From the NCBI GenBank assembly GCA_029552945.1, contig JAKPDD010000023.1:62001-126000 (forward strand): DNA of 64,000 nt. Direction: 5' to 3'. This document shows positions 49,419 through 58,053 of the stretch, piece by piece. Numbering within the stretch: position 1 is the stretch's first letter; each line of letters begins with the position of its first letter. Source of the DNA: Spirochaetota bacterium. GTDB taxonomy: Bacteria > Spirochaetota > GWB1-36-13 > JAKPDD01. The notes below the pieces were generated by a model. That model was not told the origin of the DNA. It did no database searches and saw only the letters and a list, made by a program, of their open reading frames with translations. The position numbers were made by a program, and so were the translations under genes.

Positions 49419-50268
49419 CTTTACCCCCATTTTTTATTTTTTCAATAACTTTATTTATAACAAACATAGGTGTCGATGCACCTGAAACTATTCCAATAAC
49501 ACTATTGTCGTTAATATTATCAAAAAAATTAGATTTTAATTCATCAGCTTTTTCTATATAAAAAACATTATTGTTTATATTTTTTACTATTTCGTAAAGT
49601 TTTTTAGTATTAGAACTCTTTTTATCCCCTATTATAATAACAAAATCCGAATTTTCTGCTATTTCTCTGGCTTCTTTCTGCCTATTTGACGTTGCATCAC
49701 ATATAGTATTTTTTACTACAAGATTATCCGTCTTCCTCTTTATTATATCAATTATATCTGTAAAGGTATTCAAATTAAAAGTTGTTTGAGATACTACAAG
49801 TATACAATCTTTAGGATTTATATTCAAGGTCATTGCTTCTTCAACAGATGCTATAACCACACAATTGTCAGCATACCCTCTTATACCCTTAACCTCTGGA
49901 TGGTCAGGATCACCAGTAATTATTATGAAATACCCTTTTTTAGAATATTCCTCAACAATTTTATGAACAGCTTTAACCTTTGAACATGTAAGATTCAATA
50001 CTTCTCTGGCATTTTCTTTTATATTTTTCTCAATTTCTGGGGCAATCCCATGAGTTCTTATTACAACTGTTTTGTTTCTTATATCTTCTAGATTTTCAGA
50101 TATAAATATTCTTTTTTCTTTTAGGTAATTATTAAATATTTTATTATGAATAAGCTCACCAAAAATATATATATCATCTGTTATTTTATCTCTCAATTCC
50201 AATATTTTTTTTTCAGCTATTCTAACTCCTAAACAAAAACTTATGTTTTTTGCAAGTTTTATCTTCAT
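49411..50268 (-). CDS. ispH: 4-hydroxy-3-methylbut-2-enyl diphosphate reductase
   Basis: 285 aa, final step of the non-mevalonate isoprenoid pathway, with a 4Fe-4S cluster. Three cluster cysteines are visible: ISFCLGVRIAEKK (near residue 12), LNLTCSKVKAVHKIV and VVKNTICDATSNRQKEA; catalytic region RTHGIAPE, GDPDHPEVKGIRGY and VSQTTFN are present. It lies two bases after the 2H-phosphoesterase gene. No S1-domain fusion. Confidence 0.97.
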   Translation of the reverse strand: MKIKLAKNISFCLGVRIAEKKILELRDKITDDIYIFGELIHNKIFNNYLKEKRIFISENLEDIRNKTVVIRTHGIAPEIEKNIKENAREVLNLTCSKVKAVHKIVEEYSKKGYFIIITGDPDHPEVKGIRGYADNCVVIASVEEAMTLNINPKDCILVVSQTTFNLNTFTDIIDIIKRKTDNLVVKNTICDATSNRQKEAREIAENSDFVIIIGDKKSSNTKKLYEIVKNINNNVFYIEKADELKSNFFDNINDNSVIGIVSGASTPMFVINKVIEKIKNGGKDE

Positions 50269-50270
50269 TA

Positions 50271-50762
50271 CTATAACTCAATAGATACTATTCTATCCCA
50301 AACTCTATTTTTAACATAAATAGAGACAGAATCAGAAAAGAAAGTCTGACTTATATCAATATCCTTGAGTTCCTCATATATAATTTGGGTTTCCTCTAGT
50401 TTATGATTTTTCACAACAATTATATGTGGATAAAAAAAAGAATTGAATTCAGGAAAATTGTATACTATACTATCATATAAATCTTTTATCTTTTCATAAT
50501 TTTCTATATTAAGAAATATCATAGGTGATTCCTGTACAGTATAAGAAACAATACTTGTTATTACTTTTATTTTTTTTGAGGATTTCAAAATCAATCTTAT
50601 TTTTTTTTCAAGAACTTTAAGGTTAGTAAAAGTCTCAACAGGTGAAATAATATGAATATATTGATAATTTTCTTTTATAAGTTGCCTATCATAATGATAT
50701 CGTATATTATCAATCATTTTTTTTAATTTTTCTGGGATATTTAGAGTAATACAAATCTCCAT
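50271..50762 (-). CDS. 2H phosphoesterase-like protein (2'-5' RNA ligase fold)
   Basis: 163 aa from ATG 50762. Two His motifs fit the 2H superfamily: QYIHIISPVETFTNL (H-x-x-S) and FYPHIIVVKNHKLEE (H-I-I-V), separated by roughly 75 residues, as in LigT/YjcG-like phosphoesterases that act on 2',3'-cyclic or 2'-5' RNA ends. Their second His motif is usually H-x-[ST]; here it is HII, so activity is uncertain. No strong ribosome-binding site; translation is probably coupled to the overlapping hom end. Confidence 0.6.
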   Translation of the reverse strand: MEICITLNIPEKLKKMIDNIRYHYDRQLIKENYQYIHIISPVETFTNLKVLEKKIRLILKSSKKIKVITSIVSYTVQESPMIFLNIENYEKIKDLYDSIVYNFPEFNSFFYPHIIVVKNHKLEETQIIYEELKDIDISQTFFSDSVSIYVKNRVWDRIVSIEL

Positions 50763-50767
50763 AGTAA

Positions 50768-52057
50768 TCAATCTATTATTCTATAATAAACTATCTCTTT
50801 TACAAAATTAAAACCTTTTATTAATTCAATCGCTTTAAAAAAGTCTTTTTCTAGAGCAATATGAGTTGTAAAAACTAGAGGTACTACCCCATCTTTTTTA
50901 TAAATATCTCTCTGTATAAGACTTGATATACTGATATTATTATCACCCATTACCTTAGCTATCTTTGCTAAAATGCCAACTTTATCTTCTGTTATCAGCC
51001 TTAAATAATACTTTGAATATATTTCTTCATGAGACTTAACTTTATTTTCCTCGTCTATAAACAAAAGATTAGGGTTATATTCTTTATTAAAAGCTATTTT
51101 ATTTCCTATATCTATAATATCAGAAAAGACAGCACTGGCTGTGGGTCTTGCCCCTGCTCCCCTTCCATAATACATAGTCTTACCAACAAAGTCTCCGGCT
51201 ACAAGAACAGCATTATATTCATTGTTAATATTAGCTAATGGATTTGAAAGTGATACCAGTGTTGGATTAACTCTTATTTCTATATTATTATTTTCATCTA
51301 TTTTAAACATAGCTATAAGCTTTATTACATACCCCAAGTCTTCAGCTTCTTTTATGTCTATAAACTCTATATCATTTATCCCTTCAACATAAACATCTTT
51401 TAAACCTATATTCTGATTAGATGATATTGCAGCAAGTATTGCTATCTTACTAGCAGCATCAGTACCATTTATATCTAATGTAGGGTCAGCTTCAGCAAAG
51501 CCTAATTTTTGAGCAGTTAAAAGTGCTTCTTTAAATGATATTTTTTCTTTATGCATTTTGGTTAAAATATAGTTTGTTGTACCATTTATTATACCTTCAA
51601 TACATTCTATCTTGTTAGCTAAAAGGCTTTCTTTTATTGTCTTTATTATTGGTATCCCCCCTGCAACACTAGCTTCAAATCCTATATATTTTTTATTTTC
51701 CCTTGCTAACTTGAACATTTGATATATTCTATCTGCAATTAAAGCCTTATTTGCTGTAACAAAATGTTTACCATTTAAAATTGCTTCATTGTATAAATTC
51801 CACGCAAAATCAATGCCACCAACAAGCTCAACTATAATATCAACATCTGATTTTATAGCATCTTTATAATTCTTACTGACTTTAATTCCATAATTTTTAG
51901 GTTTCTCTAATTTTGAATCATCAAGATCAACTACTAAAGAAAGTTCAAAATTTATTCCTGTCTTTTTCTTAACAATATCTATATTTGAAACAAAGAGGTC
52001 AACAACACCGCCTCCTATCGTACCTGAACCGATAATAGCAAACTTTATTTTTTTCAT
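50768..52057 (-). CDS. hom: Homoserine dehydrogenase
   Basis: 429 aa from ATG 52057 (GGGGG tract seven bases upstream). NAD(P)-binding KFAIIGSGTIGGGVVDLF, catalytic ATNKALIA-type block TANKALIADRIYQM, EASVAGGIPIIK, GIINGTTNYILTKM, AEADPTLDINGTDAASKIAILAA, and YGRGAGARPTASAVFSDI. A C-terminal ACT domain (LRLITEDKVGILAKIAKVM) implies feedback by threonine. Makes homoserine for Thr and Met. Downstream genes are 2H and ispH. Confidence 0.97.
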   Translation of the reverse strand: MKKIKFAIIGSGTIGGGVVDLFVSNIDIVKKKTGINFELSLVVDLDDSKLEKPKNYGIKVSKNYKDAIKSDVDIIVELVGGIDFAWNLYNEAILNGKHFVTANKALIADRIYQMFKLARENKKYIGFEASVAGGIPIIKTIKESLLANKIECIEGIINGTTNYILTKMHKEKISFKEALLTAQKLGFAEADPTLDINGTDAASKIAILAAISSNQNIGLKDVYVEGINDIEFIDIKEAEDLGYVIKLIAMFKIDENNNIEIRVNPTLVSLSNPLANINNEYNAVLVAGDFVGKTMYYGRGAGARPTASAVFSDIIDIGNKIAFNKEYNPNLLFIDEENKVKSHEEIYSKYYLRLITEDKVGILAKIAKVMGDNNISISSLIQRDIYKKDGVVPLVFTTHIALEKDFFKAIELIKGFNFVKEIVYYRIID

Positions 52058-52076
52058 TAGTTCCCCCAAAATTAGT

Positions 52077-53102
52077 TTAATTAATTAAAGAATACCCTAA
52101 TTGCCCACAAGCACCCTTTATTTCTTCACCAGCACTTCTTCTTCTTATACAAGAAAAACCCTTGTTTCTAAGATACGAAATAAAAAAGTCTCTTTTTTCC
52201 TCACTAACAGGTTTTAGTCCATTAACATCTATAGAATTATACCGCATGAAATTTACTTTCACAGGTAGCCCTTCAAGCAATTTAGAAAGAGCTTCGGCAT
52301 CTTCAACACTATCATTTATTCCTTCAAGTAATAAATATTGAATAGAAATTCTTTTATTCTTTTTGATAGGATAATTTCTGATAAAATTGATAATCTCTTC
52401 AATAGTATACTTTCTAGATATAGGCATTATTTTTTCTCTCTTCTCTTGATTCGAAGCATGTAAAGATATTACAAGAGTTGGTTTATCCTTTTTATCTAAA
52501 AGTTTCTTAAGCCCCGATAAATATCCAACACTAGCTACTGTAACCTTACTTTTGGCAATACCATATATTAATTGATCAGAAAATATTAAAAAAGCTTTAT
52601 ACATGCTTTCAAAATTATCAAATGGTTCACCCATTCCCATTATTGTTATATGAGTAAGTTCTCTACCTTTTATATAATTTATATAAGTTGCTCTTACCTG
52701 TTCCACTATTTCCCACGTACTTAAATCCCTTACAAATCCTAATTTCCCGGTAGCACAGAATACACACCCCATTTTACATCCTATCTGGGTTGAAACACAT
52801 ATAGAAGTTTGTTTTTCCCTTGTTAATACAACAGTTTCTATTATATGATTATCATCTGTCTGATAACCTATTTTGATATTTCCTTCATTATCTTTGTTAG
52901 AGTAAACTTCTCTTAATACCGGGAAGATATATTCGGATTTTAAAAAATTTATTAAGTCTTTATCAACATTTCTTATTTCATTAACCTCAATATACTCTCT
53001 ATAAAACTTATGGTAAAAATTAATAAGTTTATTTCTCGTAAATCCTTTATTAATTATTTTAGTAAGTACTTCATTAAAATTAAACGACTGTATTGGTATC
53101 AT
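52077..53102 (-). CDS. rlmN: Dual-specificity 23S/tRNA adenine C2-methyltransferase RlmN
   Basis: 341 aa radical-SAM enzyme. Cluster motif STQIGCKMGCVFCATGKLGFVRDL (CxxxCxxC), GMGEPFDNFESM, SLHASNQEKREKIMPI, and the C-terminal Cys of the family in RRRSAGEEIKGACGQLG that forms the methyl-carrying Cys. It lies 19 bases before hom. The start at 53102 lacks a clear ribosome-binding site. Confidence 0.96.
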   Translation of the reverse strand: MIPIQSFNFNEVLTKIINKGFTRNKLINFYHKFYREYIEVNEIRNVDKDLINFLKSEYIFPVLREVYSNKDNEGNIKIGYQTDDNHIIETVVLTREKQTSICVSTQIGCKMGCVFCATGKLGFVRDLSTWEIVEQVRATYINYIKGRELTHITIMGMGEPFDNFESMYKAFLIFSDQLIYGIAKSKVTVASVGYLSGLKKLLDKKDKPTLVISLHASNQEKREKIMPISRKYTIEEIINFIRNYPIKKNKRISIQYLLLEGINDSVEDAEALSKLLEGLPVKVNFMRYNSIDVNGLKPVSEEKRDFFISYLRNKGFSCIRRRSAGEEIKGACGQLGYSLIN

Positions 53103-53354
53103 ATTAGACCTGAAAAAAATTTTAAGATAAAATTTAACAAAATTAATAGTTTAACTTAATTTTGATATTAATAAAGTTACATACTCACATTCTTATCAAG
53201 AAGAAAAAATAAAGTTAATCCTTAATTTAAAAATTTTTTAATTTAACAATTGTACATATAAAAAATTTAAATAACACAAATATTTTTAAAAAAGAAAGAT
53301 TTATTTTCTGTTACAAAACTATTATTTAATTAATAATTAACCAAAAGTAGTTTT

Positions 53355-53840
53355 TTACTTAACAAAAAGAATTATTTGAGTCATAAGGTCCTCTGGCTTT
53401 GTATTTTCAGGCGAATTAAGATAAACCTCAACAAGGAATTCAGAAAAACCTTCTATTAAAGATTCACTTTTAAGTCTTTTAGCCTCTTTATAAACTGCAT
53501 CATAGTATTTATATTTTATTTTGTCGTAATAAGGGCCCTTATAAATAACTGTTAAAGCATCCCCATTTTTTATTTTCATTGATATGAAGCCATCTGGAGC
53601 TGGTATCTCTTTTTTCAATGGAAAACCAAATCTAGCACGACATTCCTCTGCGGGAGTTTCCAAAGGATTATCATAAAAAAAAGCCCACATTGGTCCTGCA
53701 AGAAGATCAATATTGTTTTTACCCCACATATAGACTTCTAATATTGTTGCATCAGCCTCCCAATAAGGGCCTTTATAATCTTTTAAAATAAAACATAGAT
53801 CATCTTTAAATGAGACTTTTTCAACTTTTATGTTATCCAT
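53355..53840 (-). CDS. GyrI-like small-molecule-binding domain protein
   Basis: 161 aa, soluble. Begins VEKVSFKDDLCFILKDYKGPYWEADATILEV and contains ETPAEECRARFGFPLKKEI, then ALTVIYKGPYYDKIKYKYYDAVYKEAK and FSEFLVEVYLNSPENTKPEDLMTQI. The Y/F-KGPY...EVYLNSPxNTxPEDL order fits GyrI-like (AraC effector-binding fold) stand-alone proteins, some of which are hydrolases of cyclopropanoid compounds. Good AAGGAGGAC site. Function unknown. Confidence 0.78.
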   Translation of the reverse strand: MDNIKVEKVSFKDDLCFILKDYKGPYWEADATILEVYMWGKNNIDLLAGPMWAFFYDNPLETPAEECRARFGFPLKKEIPAPDGFISMKIKNGDALTVIYKGPYYDKIKYKYYDAVYKEAKRLKSESLIEGFSEFLVEVYLNSPENTKPEDLMTQIILFVK

Positions 53841-53889
53841 ATTTTAGTCCTCCTTAACAAAAGAATTAATCAGAAATTAATTTTAAAAT

Positions 53890-54372
53890 TTAATCTATTT
53901 TTAACAATTTTTTTTCTTTTTCTAAAAGAAATTTTTTAAGTTTAATATCCCACTTAAAACCACCAATATTGCCATCACTCCTTATGACTCTATGACATGG
54001 GAATATTATAGGAAAATTGTTTTTAGAAAGTATTTTACCCACAATCCTTGCCGAGTTCTTATCCATACCACTTAATAAAGCTAAGTCTTTATATGTTATA
54101 GTTTCTCCAATCTTTACCCTGTTTTTTAAAGCCAAAAATACCTGTAATTCCCTCTCTTTAAAAGAAGATAATTCAAGAAGACCAATATCAATTTCTATTA
54201 TTTTACCATATCTAATATATGAATTAAAAAAATCATAAATCTCCCATAAAAAAACAGGTGTTTTATCTAAAAAAAAGTTTTTTTTAACTAAATAAATATC
54301 TATTTTTTCTATTTTCTTAGATATATAAACTTTAAACAAAATCCTTTCTATAATAAACTCAAAAATATTCAT
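53890..54372 (-). CDS. ogt: Methylated-DNA--protein-cysteine methyltransferase
   Basis: 160 aa. Irreversibly takes alkyl groups from O6-alkylguanine onto the Cys of FPCHRVIRSDGNIGGF. The winged-helix DNA-binding part has LQVFLALKNRVKIGETITYKDLALLSGMDKNSARIVGKILSKN. The N-terminal ~70 residues are divergent. Its ATG overlaps the methyltransferase stop (ATGA). Confidence 0.94.
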   Translation of the reverse strand: MNIFEFIIERILFKVYISKKIEKIDIYLVKKNFFLDKTPVFLWEIYDFFNSYIRYGKIIEIDIGLLELSSFKERELQVFLALKNRVKIGETITYKDLALLSGMDKNSARIVGKILSKNNFPIIFPCHRVIRSDGNIGGFKWDIKLKKFLLEKEKKLLKID

Positions 54373-54998
54373 AAATAGATCAATACTGTAAAATCATTAT
54401 CAGCGTAATCTGAAAAAATCTTATAATTTTTAATATTCATTTCATTTAGCAAACTTTCTACAATTTTTTGATCATAATGAAAAAGCCTTTCATCTTTTAT
54501 ATAACCATCTGCCTCTTTAAGTAAAGTAACACCAATAGCATTATTTGTTATAGAAATAGATTTATTAATAAAATCAAATAAAAGTCTATAGTTATCATCC
54601 TCTTTAAGATTAAGGCTACCATTACATATTGTAAAATCATAAGAGTTTGTAAATTTATGATTAAAAAAATCATTATTTATTAGATTTATGTTTTCATAAC
54701 CATTTAACCTTATCTTAGCAGTATCAAAAAACTCTTTTAATATTTCTATACCTGTATATTTTATATTAAAAGAATTTTCTTTTAAAAAGAAAAACAGATC
54801 AGCTATCCCACATCCAACATCAAGTAATGATTTATTTTGAAAATCACCTAATCTTAATAAAGACCTGAATCTTACTAATTGACTCTCCTTAGAGTTCCAC
54901 CTCAAGGCTTTAACAGAAAAAGGAGAGTATTTTTTTATACTCTCCTTATAAAATATATAATGTTTTTCCTTTCTATCTGACTGTCCTGAAGTATTCAA
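54369..54998 (-). CDS. Class I SAM-dependent methyltransferase, start uncertain
   Basis: 209 aa if started at TTG 54998. SAM site KSLLDVGCGIADLFFFLKE with YTGIEILKEFFDTAKIRL and later DFTICNGSLNL. Family homology seems to begin at YSPFSVKALRWNSKESQLVRFR. Substrate unknown. The 5' part overlaps the upstream COG3014 gene by 26 bases and also contains a perfect terminator-like hairpin. No in-frame ATG or ribosome-binding site is placed well, so initiation is uncertain. Confidence 0.78.
   Translation of the reverse strand: MNTSGQSDRKEKHYIFYKESIKKYSPFSVKALRWNSKESQLVRFRSLLRLGDFQNKSLLDVGCGIADLFFFLKENSFNIKYTGIEILKEFFDTAKIRLNGYENINLINNDFFNHKFTNSYDFTICNGSLNLKEDDNYRLLFDFINKSISITNNAIGVTLLKEADGYIKDERLFHYDQKIVESLLNEMNIKNYKIFSDYADNDFTVLIYL
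54915..54947 (-). terminator. Terminator-like hairpin inside the methyltransferase 5' region
   Basis: On the minus strand a perfect 11-bp stem AAGGAGAGTAT/ATACTCTCCTT (54947-54937 with 54930-54920), loop AAAAAA, runs into TTTTTC. It lies 25 bases after the COG3014 stop and inside the downstream coding frame. It could end the COG3014 transcript, act as an attenuator, or hide the AAGGAG sequence at its 5' side. Confidence 0.7.
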
Positions 54999-56238
54999 TT
55001 GTTACTTGCCCATCTTTTATTTCTATCTCTCTTTCTTCAGATTCACCTATAACATTTTTATCTTGATTTAAATATAACAATTTAAGCGTATACTTACCAG
55101 GCTTTAAATTATAACTCCTCAAAAACTGTATCTGACTTGGCAATGAAGTCCAACTCCTTAAGTCAGCCCTTTCTATTGCTGACGAAACTTTAGAAGTAAG
55201 TGATACTATTGCACCTATAGTACCAGCAGTTCCTTTCTGTTTTGCCATCTCATCTCCAACAACCTGGGTAGTAAGTTTTAAGGCAGCCCTTGCAATTAGT
55301 GCTTTTAATTGTTTATCTTTATCCTTTTCATACTGTGCAAGTATTGTCTCGCCAAGGTTATACAATAATTGAGTTTCCCCAACCTCCTGGCCATTTATTA
55401 ATATTTTGCATGACTTTATGACATACTCCCTAGCTCTATATGAAGGATAAACAATGCTGAGTATTTTTGGCCCTGATTGTGTATCTATTCTGGTTTTATG
55501 TGAAACCTCTATCTTTATAGGTGACATACCAAGGTCAACAAATACAACAAGGTCTGATAATTTAGGTGTTGATTTTATTCTTTTTATTTCATTCTCCATC
55601 AAAGTCTCTAAATACTTTTTCGTTTCTTTAATTTTTGTATATTCTATCCTTGCATCCTGGAACTTACCCTCATTTTCATATATTATTGCAGATATATATC
55701 TTGCAAAAGGATTTTCAAGATAATCTGTTGCTGGTTTGTTAGACTCTATATAAGTATTAATTTTATTTATTACTCTATTTCTTTCAACTCTTGCACCTTC
55801 AAAGTCTTTAAGGCCAAAATACGCTATCAATAAATATGGCGATATCATTATTTTCTCAAGTGGAGCAGCCTCATATTCTTTAGTTGTATCATCCAAAAAT
55901 AGAGAACTAGCCTCTTCTGATAAAGATATAGTACCCTCTATATCAAGAAACCTTTTTTCAGCCTCTGATAAATCTTTAATAGCTACATTATACTCTCTTG
56001 CATCAAGGGCTATCTTACCTCTCTCCAGAAGAGCAACATAAGTATCTTGTGGATAATTTTTAGCAACATCTAAAACAAACTTATCAGCAAGTTCCAGAGC
56101 CTTTCTAAAGTCATGTGCATTGTAATGCAATAATACATTTTTTTGCTGGTCAACATAAGTCTTTGAAATCCTTTTTCCACAGCCTAGAAAAAGAGAAATT
56201 ATAAAAAAACTGAATACAATAAAAATTGTTTTTTTCAT
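54973..56238 (-). CDS. COG3014-type lipoprotein with helical repeats
   Basis: 421 aa. Lipobox LFLGC at about residues 16-20. The N-terminal half has TPR-like helices (ALELADKFVLDVAKNYPQ, DYLENPFARYISAIIYENEGKFQDARIEY). The C-terminal half has GTIGAIVSLTSKVSSAIERADLRSWTSLPSQIQF and the beta-rich ending LKPGKYTLKLLYLNQDK. In other Gram-negatives a COG3014 gene sits beside lpoB, as here. Probably an outer-membrane partner of the LpoB/LPP20 proteins; mechanism unknown. Its ATG lies 16 bases after the LpoB-like stop. Confidence 0.82.
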   Translation of the reverse strand: MKKTIFIVFSFFIISLFLGCGKRISKTYVDQQKNVLLHYNAHDFRKALELADKFVLDVAKNYPQDTYVALLERGKIALDAREYNVAIKDLSEAEKRFLDIEGTISLSEEASSLFLDDTTKEYEAAPLEKIMISPYLLIAYFGLKDFEGARVERNRVINKINTYIESNKPATDYLENPFARYISAIIYENEGKFQDARIEYTKIKETKKYLETLMENEIKRIKSTPKLSDLVVFVDLGMSPIKIEVSHKTRIDTQSGPKILSIVYPSYRAREYVIKSCKILINGQEVGETQLLYNLGETILAQYEKDKDKQLKALIARAALKLTTQVVGDEMAKQKGTAGTIGAIVSLTSKVSSAIERADLRSWTSLPSQIQFLRSYNLKPGKYTLKLLYLNQDKNVIGESEEREIEIKDGQVTIEYFRTVR

Positions 56239-56254
56239 TTATCTAACCTTTTAA

Positions 56255-56857
56255 TTATCTAAATTTTTTCTTTTCAGCCTTTCTGCCTATTTCATATTCA
56301 TCAGTCCATAATATCTGTAATGTCTCAAGATCAACAACCTGGAGTGTTATATTATAGTAATTTATATCTGTCCTTTCGCTCCTTTTTCTTATATTAGATA
56401 TAGCTCCCCTTAATATGAGTTTTGCTCCTATAAACTTACCTACCTTAGCTGCTTTCTCATTGTTAAAAAGGTCACTCTGTTGTAATTCAAGTTGTTTTAA
56501 TGCAGTATCAAGTGCCTCATCATCTATAAATATAGCTGTTCCATCATTAATAAGTTTTGTCCGTATTCTCTCCATTATGACTCTTGTATTTATATGTTCA
56601 TCTGTATCATTTCTAAGCTCTTTTGCAAGCATCCATCTTGGTTTTTCTGTTCTATACTTCATACTTGATATAAACTTAGCATTCGAAATTGAATCAACCA
56701 TATAATTCCTCACCTTTTGGACATCTTCTGGTGACCAGTCAGCATCAACTGTAGCCTCTGAAGCAGTTATTGATGTCACATTTTTCTTTACACCATGTGA
56801 ACATGAAAAAAGAAAAAAAGCAATTAAAATAATTGAAACACTCATTAATTTTTTCAT
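56255..56857 (-). CDS. LpoB-like penicillin-binding protein activator lipoprotein
   Basis: 200 aa from ATG 56857, preceded by a GGGGG tract; the longer frame upstream is not needed because the signal peptide starts here (lipobox FLFSC). Mature region: TVDADWSPEDVQKVRNYMVDSI, RIRTKLINDGTAIFIDDE, GAKLILRGAISNIRKRSERTDINYYNITLQVVDLETLQILWTDEYEIGRKAEKK, which follows the LpoB/CsgG-type fold. LpoB activates PBP1b from the outer membrane. The protein has a terminal charged tail. Confidence 0.85.
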   Translation of the reverse strand: MKKLMSVSIILIAFFLFSCSHGVKKNVTSITASEATVDADWSPEDVQKVRNYMVDSISNAKFISSMKYRTEKPRWMLAKELRNDTDEHINTRVIMERIRTKLINDGTAIFIDDEALDTALKQLELQQSDLFNNEKAAKVGKFIGAKLILRGAISNIRKRSERTDINYYNITLQVVDLETLQILWTDEYEIGRKAEKKKFR

Positions 56858-56922
56858 ATTTAGCCCCCATTTTATAATAAAATTTTGTTTATTTAAATTT
56901 TTCACTTTATAAGATTTCTTAA

Positions 56923-57855
56923 TTAAATATAGTCATCATCTTTCTTTTTCCCCGATGGATCTTCCATAAACTTTTCAATAAAAGACTTTATTAACTTTCT
57001 ATACGCATCCTCTGTAGCACTATCATCTTTTCTCATACTGACCCCCTTACCTTCTATAAGATTAGAGGATACAACCTCTCCCGTAGTAAGATCAACTTCA
57101 CTTATACTAAGTGAACCTAAAATACTTGTTATAACAAAATTACCTTGATTCTGTTTTCTTACAGAAGTTGTAGTTATAATACATATAACTGCTTTCTTTA
57201 CCTCAGGAAATGCTGATTTTTTAAGGAAACTTAACATTTTATTCCTTGATTTCAATACATCAGCTTTAGGTTCTATATCAATACTCTTAATATTAAATCC
57301 CATATCTTTGTAAACTGACTCAATTGTTGTCCTTATATCTTCAACCTCTTCAACCTGATTATTAGGAGAAATTGCAAAAGCAAAAACACCCATAGCATTT
57401 GCTTTTCTTTCAGCAGCTTCTTTTTCAAGTCTCTCTCTTGCTTTAGCTATTTCAGACTTCGGAACTTTTACAAGAATATAAAATACTGTGTATTCCTTTC
57501 CTTCCTCTTTTATTTTCTCTGTTTCCTGTTTTTCAAGAGTAAAATTTTCTATAACAGCCTCGCCTTTTGCTCTAACTTTACTATATACAGCTGAGTTTCT
57601 CCTTGCCTCTTTTTCATTTTCCTCAACATATTTTTCAAAAGTAGAGTTTGCAGTTACACTTGCCCTTACCATATAGACTATTTGAGAATAAACATCCCCA
57701 AGTGCAGCCTCTTTCGCAGCTTTAGGGTCTTTGCCTCTACCTATCCCAGCAAAATAAAATGAACCAGCCTCTTTTGGTGGATTATAAAACCATTCTGGTT
57801 CTGCATAAGATAAAGAAAAAATAAAAATCAAAATAATTGGTCTAATGATTTTCAT
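56923..57855 (-). CDS. LPP20-family exported protein
   Basis: 310 aa. Signal peptide 1-18 ending LSYA, without a lipobox Cys, so it is probably periplasmic or outer-membrane associated rather than lipid-anchored. N-terminal EPEWFYNPPKEAGSFYFAGIGRGKDPKAAKEAALGDVYSQIVYMV is the LPP20 domain. A Lys/Glu-rich region and a second CsgG-like segment follow (AVICIITTTSVRKQNQGNFV). It leads LPP20-LpoB-COG3014. Start has AAGGAGGA-type spacing. Confidence 0.82.
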   Translation of the reverse strand: MKIIRPIILIFIFSLSYAEPEWFYNPPKEAGSFYFAGIGRGKDPKAAKEAALGDVYSQIVYMVRASVTANSTFEKYVEENEKEARRNSAVYSKVRAKGEAVIENFTLEKQETEKIKEEGKEYTVFYILVKVPKSEIAKARERLEKEAAERKANAMGVFAFAISPNNQVEEVEDIRTTIESVYKDMGFNIKSIDIEPKADVLKSRNKMLSFLKKSAFPEVKKAVICIITTTSVRKQNQGNFVITSILGSLSISEVDLTTGEVVSSNLIEGKGVSMRKDDSATEDAYRKLIKSFIEKFMEDPSGKKKDDDYI

Positions 57856-57962
57856 ATATTCCTCCTTAAAAAACTATATATTAAATAATAACACAAAAAA
57901 CTAAAAACAAAAATTGACATATAAAAAAAACATTTATTAAATTTTAATCTGGTAAGTTTGAT

Positions 57963-58048
57963 GCCTGAGTGATGGAACAGGTAGACATACGGGACTTAAA
58001 ATCCCGGGGACCCTAAAGTCCGTGCCGGTTCAAGTCCGGCCTCAGGCA
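57963..58048 (+). tRNA. tRNA-Leu (TAA)
   Basis: 86 nt. Acceptor GCCTGAG/CTCAGGC, anticodon stem CGGGA/TCCCG with loop CTTAAAA (anticodon TAA), long variable arm, T arm GCCGG/CCGGC, discriminator A. No encoded CCA. It ends six bases before the manC stop on the other strand. Confidence 0.96.
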
Positions 58049-58053
58049 TTAAA

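Noticed and set aside
53103-53354. Possible small gene or RNA in the gap between rlmN and the GyrI-like gene
   Set aside because: No convincing start, frame or stable hairpin.
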